A DNA stretch of 64,000 nt from Tolypocladium sp. Sup5 PDA-1 (taxonomy: Eukaryota; Ascomycota; Sordariomycetes; Hypocreales; Ophiocordycipitaceae). Within the stretch, counting starts at the first letter, position 1. Every line of letters begins with the position of its first letter. The translations under genes were made by a program, and so were the position numbers. The stretch is taken from NCBI GenBank assembly GCA_000750105.3, contig JPHH03000057.1:1-64000 (forward strand), written 5' to 3'. The notes beneath the pieces are model-generated. The model was not told where the DNA came from and made no database searches. It worked only from the letters and a program-made list of their open reading frames with translations. Of the stretch, positions 34,744 through 46,569 are shown in pieces.

Positions 34744-37700
34744 ATGGTGCGTTACGACCGACGCGGTTGCGACCGACCGTCCATCCGCCCTTACCCCTCC
34801 CCTCAGTCGTCGGCTCCTCTCATCATGGTGCTAACTGCAGTATCCGAATAGCCTCCTCCGCCGCATCAGAAGCCCGAGAATGTCCTCAAGCGCGCCCACG
34901 AGCTCATCGGGGTCAACCAGGCCCCCGCGGCCTTGACCCTCCTCCATGAGCACATCACCAGCAAGCGCTCTCGAAATGTCCCGATCGCGTCGCTGGAGCC
35001 CGTGATGCTCCTCTTGGTCGAGCTGTCCGTCGAACAAAAGAAGGGAAAGCTGGCCAAGGATGCGCTCTACCAGTACAAGAACATCTCGCAAAACACCAAC
35101 ATTGGAACTATTGAGGTCCGTTGCCTTTCCCTCCCGAGAGGTTGAAAACCGAGTCATGTGCAATGCTAATACAACCAACAGCTGGTCTTGAAAAAGTTCA
35201 TCGAGTTGGCCGTCGAGAAGGTCACCGCCGCCCAGCAAAAGGCCGACGAGGTCCAGTCCAGCATCGAGGCTACCGCCGCGACATCGAGCGTTGACGATCT
35301 GGAAGCCAGCGAGACGCCCGAGTCCATCCTCCTCGCCACCGTCTCGGGCGAACAGTCCCGTGATCGCACGGACCGAGCCATCGTCACTCCCTGGCTCAAG
35401 TTCCTCTGGGAGGCGTACCGCACTGTCCTCGATATCCTTCGCAATAATGCTCGCCTCGAAATTCTCTACCAGAGCACGGCCATGCAGGCCTTCGACTTCT
35501 GCCTCAAGTACACCAGGAAGACCGAGTTCCGGAGACTTTGCGAGCTCCTCCGCAACCATGTCCAAACTGCCGCCAAGTACTCGTCTCAGATGCATGCCAT
35601 CAACCTGAGCGATCCCGATACTCTCCAGCGCCATCTCGAGACCCGCTTCCAGCAGCTGAATGTCGCCGTCGAGCTCGAACTGTGGCAGGAGGCTTTCCGC
35701 AGCGTTGAGGATATTCACACTCTTCTCAACCTCAGCAAGCGACCGCCCAAGAACGTCATGATGGCCAACTACTACGAGAAGCTTACCCGAATTTTCTTGG
35801 TCGGCGAAAACTATCTCTTCCACGCCGCCGCTTGGTCCCGATACTACACGCTACTTCGCCAGTCTGCCGCCTTGGTGGGCAGCGGCACAGGAAAGAAGGC
35901 CGACAACCCGCCCGCCTCTGACGCAGACCTCCAAAAGGCCGCGTCGTTCGTGCTCCTGTCTGCTCTCGCCATCCCTGTCATCAGCACCACCCGATCCCGT
36001 GGCGCCATGGTGGACTTTGACGAAGCCAAGAAGAACAAGAACTCGCGACTTACGCACCTTCTGGGCATGTCTCAGGCACCGACCCGTGCCCGACTCTTCC
36101 GCGACGCCCTTTCCAAGTCGCTGCTGCAGCGTGCCCGTCCCGAGATCCGAGATCTTTACAACATTCTCGAGGTCGACTTCCATCCCCTGTCCATCTGCAA
36201 GAAGATCTCGCCTATCCTGACCAAGATCGGTGCCGATCCCGAAATGGAGAGGTACATTGTCCCTCTCCAGCAGGTCATCCTCACGAGGCTGTTCCAGCAA
36301 CTGTCTCAGGTCTATGAGACGGTCGACCTGAGCTTCGTCGAGAGCCTTGCCCAGTTCCCCGAGCCCTACCAGGTCACTCGTGGCACTATTGAGAAGTTCA
36401 TCATGAACGGCAACAAGAAGGGTGACCTCTCGGTCCGCATGGATCATGCCACTGGCGTCCTGAGCTTCGACAACGACGTGTTCTCTTCAGCCAAGGCCGG
36501 GCTGAGCGGCTCCGGCGCCGGCTCTGCTGAGTCCGAGACTGGCACTGTTCAGCGCCTTCAGAGCACTCCCTCTGAGATTGTTCGATCTCAGCTTACGCGC
36601 TTGGCCCGATCCCTGTACACGACCTGCCATTACATCGACCCCAGCCTCAACAAGGAGCGCTTGGCAGCTCGCAATGCAGCCCTGGCCCGCGCCAAGGCCG
36701 GAGCAGAGAAGGAACACCTTGAGATTCTGGCCCGCAAGGAAATCATCCAGAAACGCAAGGAAGAGGCTTCCGAGATCCAGGCCAAGCGGGAGAAGGAGAA
36801 CGCCCGGCAGAAGCGACTCCGAGAGGCAGCTCTGCAGGAGGCTGAGGACAAGCGACTGGCCGCAGAGCAAAAGGAGCGCGAGGCCAAGCGTCTCAAGGCG
36901 GAGCACGATCGTGTTCGCAAGGAGGAGCTCAAGAAGCAAATCGCTGATCTCAAGATGAGCGACAAGGCGCTTAACATCGACATGGACAACTTGGAAGACC
37001 TGGACACCAACCGCCTGCGCGCCATGAAGCTAGCCCAACTGGAGCGTGAGAAGAATGACGTCAACGAGAAACTTCGCGTCACTGGCAAGCGTATGGATCA
37101 CTTGGAGCGAGCCTTCCGAAAGGAAGAGGTTAAGAAGCTGGGTGACGACTACGCGAAGCAAGTTGACCAGGACCGTGACATCTACGAAAAGGTCAAGGCC
37201 AAGACTCTTAAGGAGGCTGAGGAGAAGCACAAGGAGAGCGTCGAGCTCAAGCACCGTCTCAGCCGCCTGGTACCCATGTATGAAGAGTTCAGGAGCTCAC
37301 TCCACGAGCGACGCCGCGACGAGTTTGAGAAGCGTCGCAAGGATGCCGAGCGCGAACTGGAGAAGCAGATTGCTGCACGCAAGAAGGAGATGCGAGACCG
37401 CAAGTTGAGGGAGAAGCGGGAGCGGGAAGAGAGGGAGCGCGAGCTTCGGGAGGCCGAGGAGCGCGCGGCTCGCGAGAAGGAGGAGCAGCGTATCCGCGAC
37501 GAGGCCAGGAAGGCTGAGCTGGCCAAGCTCAAGGAGCAGAGGGATAGCGAGCGGCAGGAAATGCTGGAGAAGGCAGCGCTGCAGCAGCGTCGCGAGGAAG
37601 AGGCGTTGGCGCGCCGCAGAGCAGAGAGGGAGAAGGGGCTCGGCGCGCTGCCACCGACGAGGACGGAGACTCCACCAACAGAGGGCCGGAAACCGCTCGT

Positions 37701-38142
37701 CATCGGAGCCGGCAACTGGCGCGAACGGGAAGCGGCGAAGAATGCCGAGGGTGCTAGCGCTGCTGCTGCTGCGCCGCCGCCGCCGTCTCGGACTGGGCCT
37801 CCCATGGAGCGAACTGAGTCCAACGACCGGACGTCTGCTGGCGGCCCACCTCGCCTGCAGCTGGCCGGCACCAAGCCGAGCTGGCGCGAGCGTGAGGCGG
37901 CCAGGGTTGCAGCGGGCGGGGCACCTGGAGCTGAAGATGCAGACAGTGCTCCTGCACCACCCAGCAGAGGATTTGGATCGCGCGGTCCCCCGATGGACCG
38001 TGGTGGTTCGACGATGGACCGTGATGGTTCGAGCCGTGGCGAGAATGGGCGGACAGAATCGCCAGCGCCGCCAGCAGAGCCTCTGCAGTCGACCCGTGCT
38101 CCCGGGAAGTGGGTTCCTCCTCACATGAGGAACAAGGCTTGA
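34744..38142 (+). CDS. tif32: Eukaryotic translation initiation factor 3 subunit A (eIF3a)
   Basis: Largest core subunit of eIF3, organising the complex on the 40S ribosome. Three exons fit: 34744-34746 (the ATG alone), 34852-35115 and 35182-38142 (TGA), giving 1075 residues starting MPPPPHQKPENVLKRAHELIG. The 105-bp first intron has donor GTGCGT straight after ATG, a CTAAC branch site at 34831-34835, and uses the AG at 34850-34851 because the nearer AG (34839-34840) is only about 5 bases from the branch. The N-terminal helical repeats and PCI domain span about residues 1-523 (VTPWLKFLWEAYRTVLDIL; FHPLSICKKISPILTKIG). A very long charged helix follows (about 575-910), then a Pro/Ser/Gly-rich tail with two REREAA repeats (NWREREAAK, SWREREAAR). 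Family and frame are certain; the one-codon first exon is inferred from splice signals and the expected eIF3a N-terminus. Confidence 0.95.
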
Positions 38143-41100
38143 TTGGGGAGATCTAAGGATAGCAAGTCGTGGGTGCCACTGAAATTTGCATTGGCGTTAT
38201 TGGGAAGGGGAAGGTTGCGCTGCATGTACTCTAGAGTTCAGTCTAATCTCGGTCCTCTTGAGGTACGAGCACACCAGAATGAAGAAAAGTAGCATTTGCG
38301 ATCCTAAAGAAAACCATGCCGACTGTCGAGCGAGATTCACCGCAAGTCCATACTGGGGAAAATCGTGCATGTCTTGTCTCAGGTTGGGTTGTTACTAGAA
38401 TTGCAAGCAACGCTGTGCGGAGGAATACGAGCCAGGTTGGTTTAGGCCAGTCAACATTGGCCACCACCCTATGCGATGCGATGCATCAACTTGCATTGGC
38501 TCGACAAAAAAACACAGACACAACGAGCTAGGTCACGTAGGGAGAGGCTGAAAGGCGATTCACGGGCCGGAGCTGGTCTTACCCGGCAATGACACGCAGT
38601 CGTGGTCGGTTCCCATTGGAGATCTCGGAAGGCAGACAAGGGAACAAGCAACACTACTGTAGGAAATTAGAGCCTGCAGCCTGCATGGGCCGCTCTGGAG
38701 GCGGAACCTTGAGGGCAGGGCAGCTCAGCAGATGGAGCAGAGAAACAAAGGTAAACACGGACGTTCTATTTTGGCGAGCAGAGGGCGATCTCCCGGATGT
38801 TGGGCGTCTCAGAGTTGGGAGAAATGCAACGGTAGCAGGGCGCACGTGCATGTAAGGCATAATAGACTCGGCCTTTCCCGCCCGGATACGATGGACAATG
38901 GGGTCAACGGGTAAGTGCAAGGACCACCGGACTCTATAGATGCAGTAGTAGAAGGAAAGCTTGCTGGGAGTTTGTTCCTGGAGCGGCTGGATGTGACGTG
39001 AGCAGGTTACGGGCCTGCGCTCGGGGAACTGTTGGCTTGCCTTGCCCTCGCTCCTGCAATGTCATCCATGGCATTGACAGGCGACAGCGGCAGCGGCCAG
39101 AGGAGACGGGTCATGGATGGGCAGAAGCGGCTGACGGAGCAGATTCGATAGTTCAGTTGAGGTCGATGAGAGAGGATGCAGAGGTCAGGTCAGGGGTCTC
39201 TCGGCTGGGGCCGGGTCGAAGCGATTTCGTTCAGGGGTTTGTTTGTCTGTTTGCCGGCTGGCAGAGCATCGTGACACCTGTTCCCGAAAGCTATCCGTTG
39301 GACATTGGGCTGGTATTAGAGGCGTGGATTACGAGTACTATCGATTGATGAGGTTCCCAGGCTATAGTACCGATCGTAAGGGGTCGTCGAGGCGGGATCG
39401 AGGTAGCTTGTTTTAGCAGAAGACGATCTTCGGGGCATTGTCGAAGTGGTCTGGGGATGGAAGGTGGTTCGTGAGAGCGCTGAGTTGGGGCTCGGGCTCG
39501 GGCTGTCGGCTCTCTTGGGGTCTGAAACGACGGGCCAGTCGCTAATAGAGATACGTCCTGTACTGTGCGCGATCAAGCATGGTTGAAGTGAGTGGGAGCA
39601 GCCCGTGAGCTTTGGTGACCTCGTACGCGACTTGGCGCGGGACTTGTTCGTAGCTGTTCAGCGCTCCCCAAGGCTGCAGGGGTGACCCTGGACAATACTT
39701 AAAGGGCCCGTTTCTGGACCTCCAAGAGCTAGGGCGCAAGGGCATTTGCGGTGGTACAGTACGAGTACACAACCCAACTCAGCGCCGAGCCGTCGAGCTT
39801 GCGGACAGTTGGGTTGGCAACTTGGCATGACCGCGCCAGAGGCTCGGTGGGGGCGATCAACAGACGACAATCCGAACTTCGCTGAGTGCACCAACACACA
39901 AAGCTTAGGGGACTGGACAGACCTGAGGCAGTGTGGATAGGTATCTAGGCAACTAGGGCCTAAGCTCCTAACAGCGAGGCCTAGCTTCCGCCAGTGGCGC
40001 TGGGGAAGCGAGCTGATGAGCTGCAGTCGGTTGAGCAGAGTCCGTGAACCGCTTCGGCTCTACGAGTAGCAGGCAGGATCCAGCGCCGAGACCGCCTCAA
40101 ATTTCGATTTTTATTGCCAAGGTCTATTATTAGTTATCAGTCTGCAGGCGGCTCCTCGCCTGCAGAACAACAGCAGACGGGCTGCACGGCGAGGGCGCGG
40201 CTGCAGATGTAAGGTGACTTGGTCGTTTCCTTCGGTCGTATGCAGAGCACACATACTCGTACTGTTTTTTTTCGCTGCTGACTGCGCATGCCGGCACTTG
40301 GGACGATGCGGAAGACAGCAGCTAGGGGAGGATTATCATGCGGTCGCGGGACGATTCGGTGGTTGCGGCTGAGCGAGCTGAGGACCAGGAAGCATGCACG
40401 CATGATCCAGACGGATACGGGACAGAAGTGAGGCCAAAACCGACAATCACCACTGCCCAGGCCGAAGGACGGGACGGAACAAAAAATTGGTAGGACAAAT
40501 GTGACGTGATGTTGGAAGAGAACGGAGGACAAGGCCGCCAGTTTAAGCGAGGCCGTCGCCGTCGTCGGGACCGTGGCGCGCAGTCGTCCGGTGAGGCTGG
40601 ACCGGGATCAGCAAAAGGCTCTGGCGTCGAGGCTAGCCAGTCGCCGGGCTGGTAATCTACAGGGGGACTAGGCCCTGTAGGCATGGCGGCGAAGGGGACG
40701 GGCCAGTCCAGACTCAGCCGGGCGAGGGTCCGGAGGTTCGGAAGACGCCGAGGTGGTGAGGCTTCGGTGACGATGATGAGGAGTGTGAGTGGCCTCCCAA
40801 GGCGCCCAGTGATGTGATTTGGAAAGGGGTGAGGGGTGGCCCGTGACGCGGGACGGATCCAGGGCAGCCGCGGCCGTCACTCCGACGGAAGGCATCCGAC
40901 GACGTTCGTCAACGCCCCAAGCCTCCATTCGCATGTCCATTACCTTATCGTGTGGCGCAACGGCTTCATCGACGCAAACCTTCTTGTCTGGAGCACCCGC
41001 GCAATAGTGCCTTATTAGCAGAGAGCCGAAGAGGGCTGAGAACAGGTTCTCCCCATGCTCCACCAAGAGAAAGCACCCTTTCCGCTAATGCAGGTCCATG

Positions 41101-42184
41101 TACGTCCGTACGGACTACCCCGATCGACCGAGCGTTTTTTTTCTCTGGCGCCGAGTTGCCCTCTCCGGCTGGCTCGTGGGCTCTGTGCTCTGCTTGTGCC
41201 TGGTCAGTTGTACTCGTATGTTTGTTGTTTCTGCCTAATGACGGCCAACCGCATCCAGTGGCTGGGCGAGGCCGTTGCCCGATGAAGCAACGTCGTCATG
41301 CCGTATTCACACTCGCTCACTCACCCTCCATCCGCCACCCACGTCGGCGTTTATGCGCAGGTGATTCTGCTTTTGTTGCAGCCGCCGGTGGCAGTCCGGC
41401 CTGGAGGTCCCTGCGCTCGCCACAGCAGCAACGGCAGCGAGCAGTGAGCAGCTAGTGGCGCTCCCCGAGGCAGAGCACGGCTAGCCTCCCGTCGGCGTCC
41501 TGGCCTCGTGGAGACCGTAGCCGTGTCTGCGCGTGCGTGGGGAACCGGAGTTTTCAGAGACGAGAGGCGCCTCATGAGTCTATTCGGGTTCCTGGATCGC
41601 GAGGCGAGCAAGCCACAGCGACCCGCCATGAGCACCAACCAGGACCCCGACAAACAGCGCAATGGGCCTGCGGCACAACCTCGTCACTCCATGCGGCCTG
41701 CGGATTTTGCATCCTGGACCGGGGGGGGTTGGTGGTCTGTTCCTTTCTGTCTGCCTGTCTTGACCTGACGGGCGGACGGACGACCAGGGTCTGGCGGTGA
41801 TCAGGCCGGTTCGTCCATGATGACAGGGGGGGTGAGGGTGGGTGAATGTGGGATCGTGCTATGGGTACGGACTATGGAGTCCTTCCTTTCGCTTCGGTTC
41901 TCGAGATTCCGATCTGGCTCCTCTCTAGCTGAGAGTCCAGGCGTGCCTGGCCGTTGAGTGCCGACCTGGGGGTGGGAGCGAGGTGAGTTGACGAGAGCGA
42001 GCCAAGGAAATCACAAATAATAATAAACGGTATATAAACCCCGGGTCCGCTCTCTGGTCCCCCGGTGGTGAGGTTGCTGTTATCCCTTCTTTTGTCTCTT
42101 CAAGACGGGCAACTCTCGCTTCACACTCATTCGGTCGTTCTAGAGCTCCCCCCCTTTCGTTACCTTTCTTCGTCTTCCTTCACC
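38143..42184. other. Intergenic spacer of about 4 kb, eIF3a to WSC gene
   Basis: No supported gene. Five exact copies of the TACTCGTA/TACGAGTA element fall here (39330, 39759, 40061, 40254, 41211), the densest set in the window. The right end holds the promoter of the WSC gene, including a TATA box. Confidence 0.6.
42031..42038 (+). promoter_or_regulatory. TATA box of the WSC-domain gene
   Basis: TATATAAA stands 147 bp before the ATG, followed by a pyrimidine-rich leader that ends CTTCACC-ATG. Clear TATA boxes are otherwise scarce in this window and suit an inducible gene. Confidence 0.6.
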
Positions 42185-44542
42185 ATGAGGTCTGCCCTGA
42201 CCGCCGCGGCGGCTCTGGCCCTCGTCCCGCTCACCATGGCATGGAACGTTGAGCTGCCGCCCTGCCTGGAGCAGTTCAAGCCCTTTGTCAGCTCGGGTTG
42301 CTTCCAGGATGGAAATCCGCCGGCCCTGGTCTACCGGTCCAGCCAGGACCAGACGACCATGACGGTTGAGAAGTGTGTTGCCGAGTGCAAGGGTATGTCA
42401 TGTCCCGCTGTCTCTGTCTCTGTGACAACTCCAGTAGCACAACGATATAAGTCAAATCAACTAACACACTGACTCACAGGCAACGGCTTCCGCTACGCCG
42501 GCCTCAAGTACTACGGCGTCTGCTTCTGCGGCGCCACCGTCAACGGCCCCCAGGTCGACGACTCTCAATGCTCGTTCCCCTGCAGCGGCAACAAGTCTGA
42601 GACGTGCGGCGGCGACAAGACCCTGTCCGTCTGGCAGGATCCGACCTTCCCCAAGGGCCCCAACGACGTCACCGTCGACTCGTATAAGTCGGCCGGCTGC
42701 TACACCGACGACTCCAAGAAGGGCCGCACCCTGTCGTGGCCCGCCAACCTCGACGCCGCCACCTTCACCACCAAGGGCTGTCTCGCCGCCTGCGAGAAGC
42801 AAGGCTACCCATTTGCCGGTACCGAGTATGGCGGTATGTGCCCTTTGGCCTAGTTACCAATGTGGTTGGGTAGAAGAGAAACAAGCTGACTGTGACTAAC
42901 AGGCGAGTGTTGGTGCGGTGTTGTCCTCGCCAACGACACGGCCAAGGTCGACGACAAGGAGTGCAACATCCCCTGCAAGGGCGACGCCAAGGACACCTGC
43001 GGCGGCCGCTCGCGCCTGAGCCTGTACGTTGCCAGGGACCTCGAGTCTCTCGAGCCTTGCGGCTATGTGCCTTCGGGAACTACGACCGCGCCTCCTGTCA
43101 CCACCACGGCTACCACTTCGACGCCTGGAGAGACTACCACCACCAAGCCCGCGGACACTACCACCACCAAGCCCGCGGACACTACTACCACCAAGCCTGG
43201 CGAGACTACCACCACCACGTGTGATGAGACCACTACCACCACCAAGCCCGCGGACACTACTACCACCAAGCCTGGCGAGACTACCACCACCACGTGTGAT
43301 GAGACCACTACCACCACCAAGCCCGCGGACACTACTACCACCAAGCCTGGCGAGACTACCACCACCACGTGTGATGAGACCACTACCACCACCAAGCCCG
43401 CGGACACTACTACCACCAAGCCTGGCGAGACTACCACCACCACGTGTGATGAGACCACTACCACCACCAAGCCCGCGGACACTACTACCACCAAGCCTGG
43501 CGAGACTACCACCTCGTGTGATGAGACCACCACCAAGCCCGGTGAAACGACTACCACCAAGCCCACCACCACCACCAAGGGCCCCGGCACCACCACCACC
43601 ACCGCCTCTCTCTGCACGGCCACGACGACTCTCCCTCCCAAGTGCGAGTGGAAGTGCGGCAACTGGTGCGCTCCTCCCCTGCCCAACTGGGGCAACAAGC
43701 TCGAGTGTATCGCCGCGGCCAAGACGTGCGCCCTCCAGGTCGTCTCGTGCTTCAAGTTCGCCGGCTGGCCCAACACGATCGACTGCTTCGACTTCCAGAA
43801 GTGGTGCCGCAAGGTCGAGTCGTACTGCTGGAGCGACTGCGCCTGGGGCAAGTGCGGCAAGGGAGACTGCTGGAACAAGCTCAAGCCCGGCAAAGGCAAG
43901 CCTCCCACCACCACCACGAGCGTCTACCCGTGCCCTCCCGCGACCGCGACCAAGGCCACGACCACGACGCAGCCCCCCGTCACGTCGTGCCCGCCCGAGC
44001 CGACCAACATCTGCACGCAGCCCACCAACGACAAGTGGGGATACGGCCCGGGCAAGCCCGTCGGCGGCATCCCGCTGCCCGTCGTCGGCTGCAACGACCG
44101 GAAGGACGACTGGTCCAAGAACCCCTTCAAGTTCTACACCGATGCCAACACGTACAACTGCCCTTCCTTCCCCTGGCCGAGGCGCCCCAACGTGTGTATC
44201 GACGCCTGCAACGAGCAGTACCAGGAGTGCCGTGACACGTACGTCAACAGCTGCAATAAGCTGGGCTGGAAGGGCAGCTTCCACAAGCGCCTCGCCGGCG
44301 AGACGGACGAGCAGTTTGAGCGCCGTTGGGCCGCGTCTTCGTCGTCGGCGTCGTGCGCCGTGTCTGGAAACGCCCGCTCGTGGGCCGCCTCGGGCTCCGA
44401 CTCGGTCAGCTGCTGGGGCTGGGGCGGCAACACGCCCATCCAGGCCCAGCTTCGCTGCAAGGCGCAGTGGGTTGACTGCCTGGCTGTCAACAAGTGGGTG
44501 AACCCTGGTGACAAGTGCAAGAAGTGGTGCCACAAATATTAA
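42185..44542 (+). CDS. Secreted WSC-domain protein with Thr-rich mucin-like repeats and a Cys-rich C-terminus
   Basis: Predicted 733 residues from exons 42185-42392, 42480-42833 and 42903-44542 (TAA), joined in phase across introns of 87 and 69 bp. A signal peptide (MRSALTAAAALALVPLTMA) precedes two WSC domains (about 35-123 and 139-230), each with the Cys pattern of carbohydrate-binding WSC modules (GCFQDG...YAGLKYYGVCFCG; GCYTDDS...FAGTEYGGECWCG...DTCGG). Residues 246-426 are a Thr/Lys/Pro linker with four identical 25-residue repeats, likely O-glycosylated. After that come about 300 Cys- and Trp-rich residues that I do not recognise, in two parts (about 433-517 and 528-733) split by a second Thr linker. 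No C-terminal membrane span or GPI signal is visible, so it is probably secreted or wall-bound. Role unknown; glycan binding is inferred from the WSC modules. Confidence 0.9.
43202..43501 (+). repeat. Four perfect 75-bp tandem repeats inside the WSC gene
   Basis: Copies start at 43202, 43277, 43352 and 43427 and are identical base for base; a diverged partial copy starts at 43502. Each codes a 25-residue unit beginning ETTTTTCDETTTTT and ending KPADTTTTKPG. One unpaired Cys per unit is notable. Confidence 0.95.
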
Positions 44543-45512
44543 GCGCTGTGACGAGAGAAGCTGCTCGCGGGCTTATGCTCGCAGTTGAAAGAAGAAAATC
44601 ACATGACGATAGTCGCTGGGAGCGTATCAGCGGGTCTAAGGAATTCAGTTTATAGTATGACATTTTTGTAAATAATAATATTTTCATTCTGTTCAATCTT
44701 TGAGCAAGTATAAATCTACTCTTCCTCGATTATCGATGTCAATGTGAAGTGGACGCTCGCGACATGTTGTTGACACGGTGTGTTGGTTGGATGTGGTTTA
44801 GGGTAGCTCAGTGACCAGGCACCATGGTCTACGGAGTAGAGATCTTGAGTCCTCACATCCACAAGTTCTTTTCCTACAAAGGTTTTTTTAGTAGATAACG
44901 GTTTGCCTACGTCATATAGGTACATGAGCTTACATGTGCTACAAAGTGCAAAGAGCCGCTGCGCAAAAGTCCCCAGGCAAACAACCCAGTCTGGCGACGA
45001 ATCATCATCAGTGGCTGCTGTTGAGCCGCATGCAAAGCCGCTACGTACCAGCCGTCTCTGTCCCTACCGCAAGGCGTACGAATACTAAGCATGCATAATC
45101 GCCGTCCCGTAGCTTGAAATGGAAGCATCCGAGATGATGACAGCTCAGGCGGCACAAGGGCCAGGCAGATTGGACGCCTACCCCAGAGGCTTCTGCACCG
45201 TGATACGGCGTGTCTCGTTGCAAGCCCGGGCAGGGGGCGCGCACAGCCAAAAAAAGACCGGACGGGAACCAAAAGCGTTTACCGGCCTCTGTGCAACCCA
45301 CCGCACATATCACAACGGGCATGCATGACGTTGCACCGCCAGGCTGCTTGCCTCTTATCTCGTTTTCTTCCCACTCCTGCTTTCTCTCCCTTTTTCCCGA
45401 CCTTTCCTCTTTCACATTAACAGACACTCTCTGAAGCAGCCTGTGGACGCGAATACGCAGCTGAGGGAAGACGGAACGAGGAAGTAAAAAAAAACCACAC
45501 GCCGACGACGCC
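44543..45512. other. Intergenic: WSC gene 3' flank and dfg10 promoter
   Basis: About 970 bp. An AT-rich 3' flank near 44640-44700, one TACGGAGTA element at 44830, and a pyrimidine-rich leader (about 45350-45415) before the next ATG. No gene seen. Confidence 0.6.
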
Positions 45513-46544
45513 ATGTACTCCATCGACAGCATCACGGCTGTGCCGCCCGCGCTCTGGTGCCAGGGCTTCTTCCTCGGCGCGGCGGGCGGCATCCTCGCGC
45601 TGCAGGTCCTCCCGCGCGACGTGCGCAGCACGCTCATGGACTATGGCGCCCGGCGGCCCAAGGACGGGGGCAGCAGCGGCGAGCAGAAGAAGGCGAAGAC
45701 GACAGATGCCGCGGAGACGGGCGGCCTGACGACCCTGCTGACCTCGCTGGCGAGCTACGGACAGGTCCCGCACGCGTGGTTCTGGCACTTCTACGTCCTG
45801 TCCGTCTCGTGGTCGGCGTTTTGGGCGTGGCAGTACGTGCAAAGGGGAACCGTCATGGGGACGCTGGCCGAGGCACAGGCTCGCTCGATGGCGACGTCTC
45901 CCTCGGTGGAGCTGGGGCGCGTCTTCCTGGCGTGGTCGATGCTCGCCGTCCAAGGGTTGAGGAGGCTGTACGAGTGCTGCTTCGTCATCAAGCCGGGACG
46001 CACGCCCATGCTGTTTGTCCACTGGGCCATGGCCCTGGTCTTTTACACGGCCCTCAACATCTCCGTCTGGATCGAAGTCTCCGGTGAGTCCTGACGCCTC
46101 GGTGCCTCATCGGCCGTCAACCCTTGTGCCAGGGAACTAACACGCCCACCAGGCACCATCCTCGAGTCGTGGAAGTCGCAGCAACCTGCTGTCCTGCTCA
46201 CGTCACGAGTGCCGTCCGGCCTGGCCATCTTCTTTGCGGCGTGGCTGAAGCAGAACGAGTGCCACCGGTACCTGGCCAGCCTCAAAAAGTACACGCTCCC
46301 CAGCGAGGGCTTGTTTAGCTACTTTGTCTGCCCTCATTACACCTGCGAGTGCGTCATCTACCTCGCCATCTCCTTCATGGCCGCACCGCCCGGCCGTCTC
46401 CTCAACACGTCCGTCCTGTGCGGGCTGGTCTTCGTGGCCGTCAACCTCGGCGCCACGGCACACGGCACCAAGCAGTGGTATGCCCAAAAGTTTGGGGCGG
46501 AGCAGGTCGCGGGGAGGTGGAAGATGATTCCCTTTGTATTCTAG
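45513..46544 (+). CDS. dfg10: Polyprenol reductase (Dfg10/SRD5A3 family)
   Basis: ER-membrane enzyme that makes dolichol from polyprenol for N-glycosylation, and belongs to the steroid 5-alpha-reductase family. Two exons, 45513-46083 and 46153-46544 (TAG), join across a 69-bp intron (GTGAGT...CCAG) to give 320 residues. Several hydrophobic spans are evident (ALWCQGFFLGAAGGILALQV, AWFWHFYVLSVSWSAFWAW, PMLFVHWAMALVFYTALNI). The family signature is in exon 2: QNECHRYLASLKKY, LFSYFVCPHYTCECVIYLAI and GTKQWYAQKFG, close to the conserved C-terminal NADPH-binding part of the family. The short acidic/Lys insert around residue 50 is variable in fungi. The stop lies 25 bp from the stop of the facing AlkB6-type gene. 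Confidence 0.88.
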
Positions 46545-46569
46545 AACTCCCATTCGCGCGACCGGGCGT

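Noticed and set aside
40005..40060. CTGATGAG string resembling a hammerhead ribozyme core
   Set aside because: The required GAAA segment and flanking stems are not present at suitable spacing; the same 8-mer also occurs at about 3494 without a core.
42896..44533. 545-codon open frame antisense to the WSC gene, and a 490-codon alternate sense frame
   Set aside because: Shadows of a GC-rich, repeat-bearing gene. The called frame has signal peptide, WSC domains and spliced exons, while these read only Gly/Val/Arg or Pro/Ser repeats.
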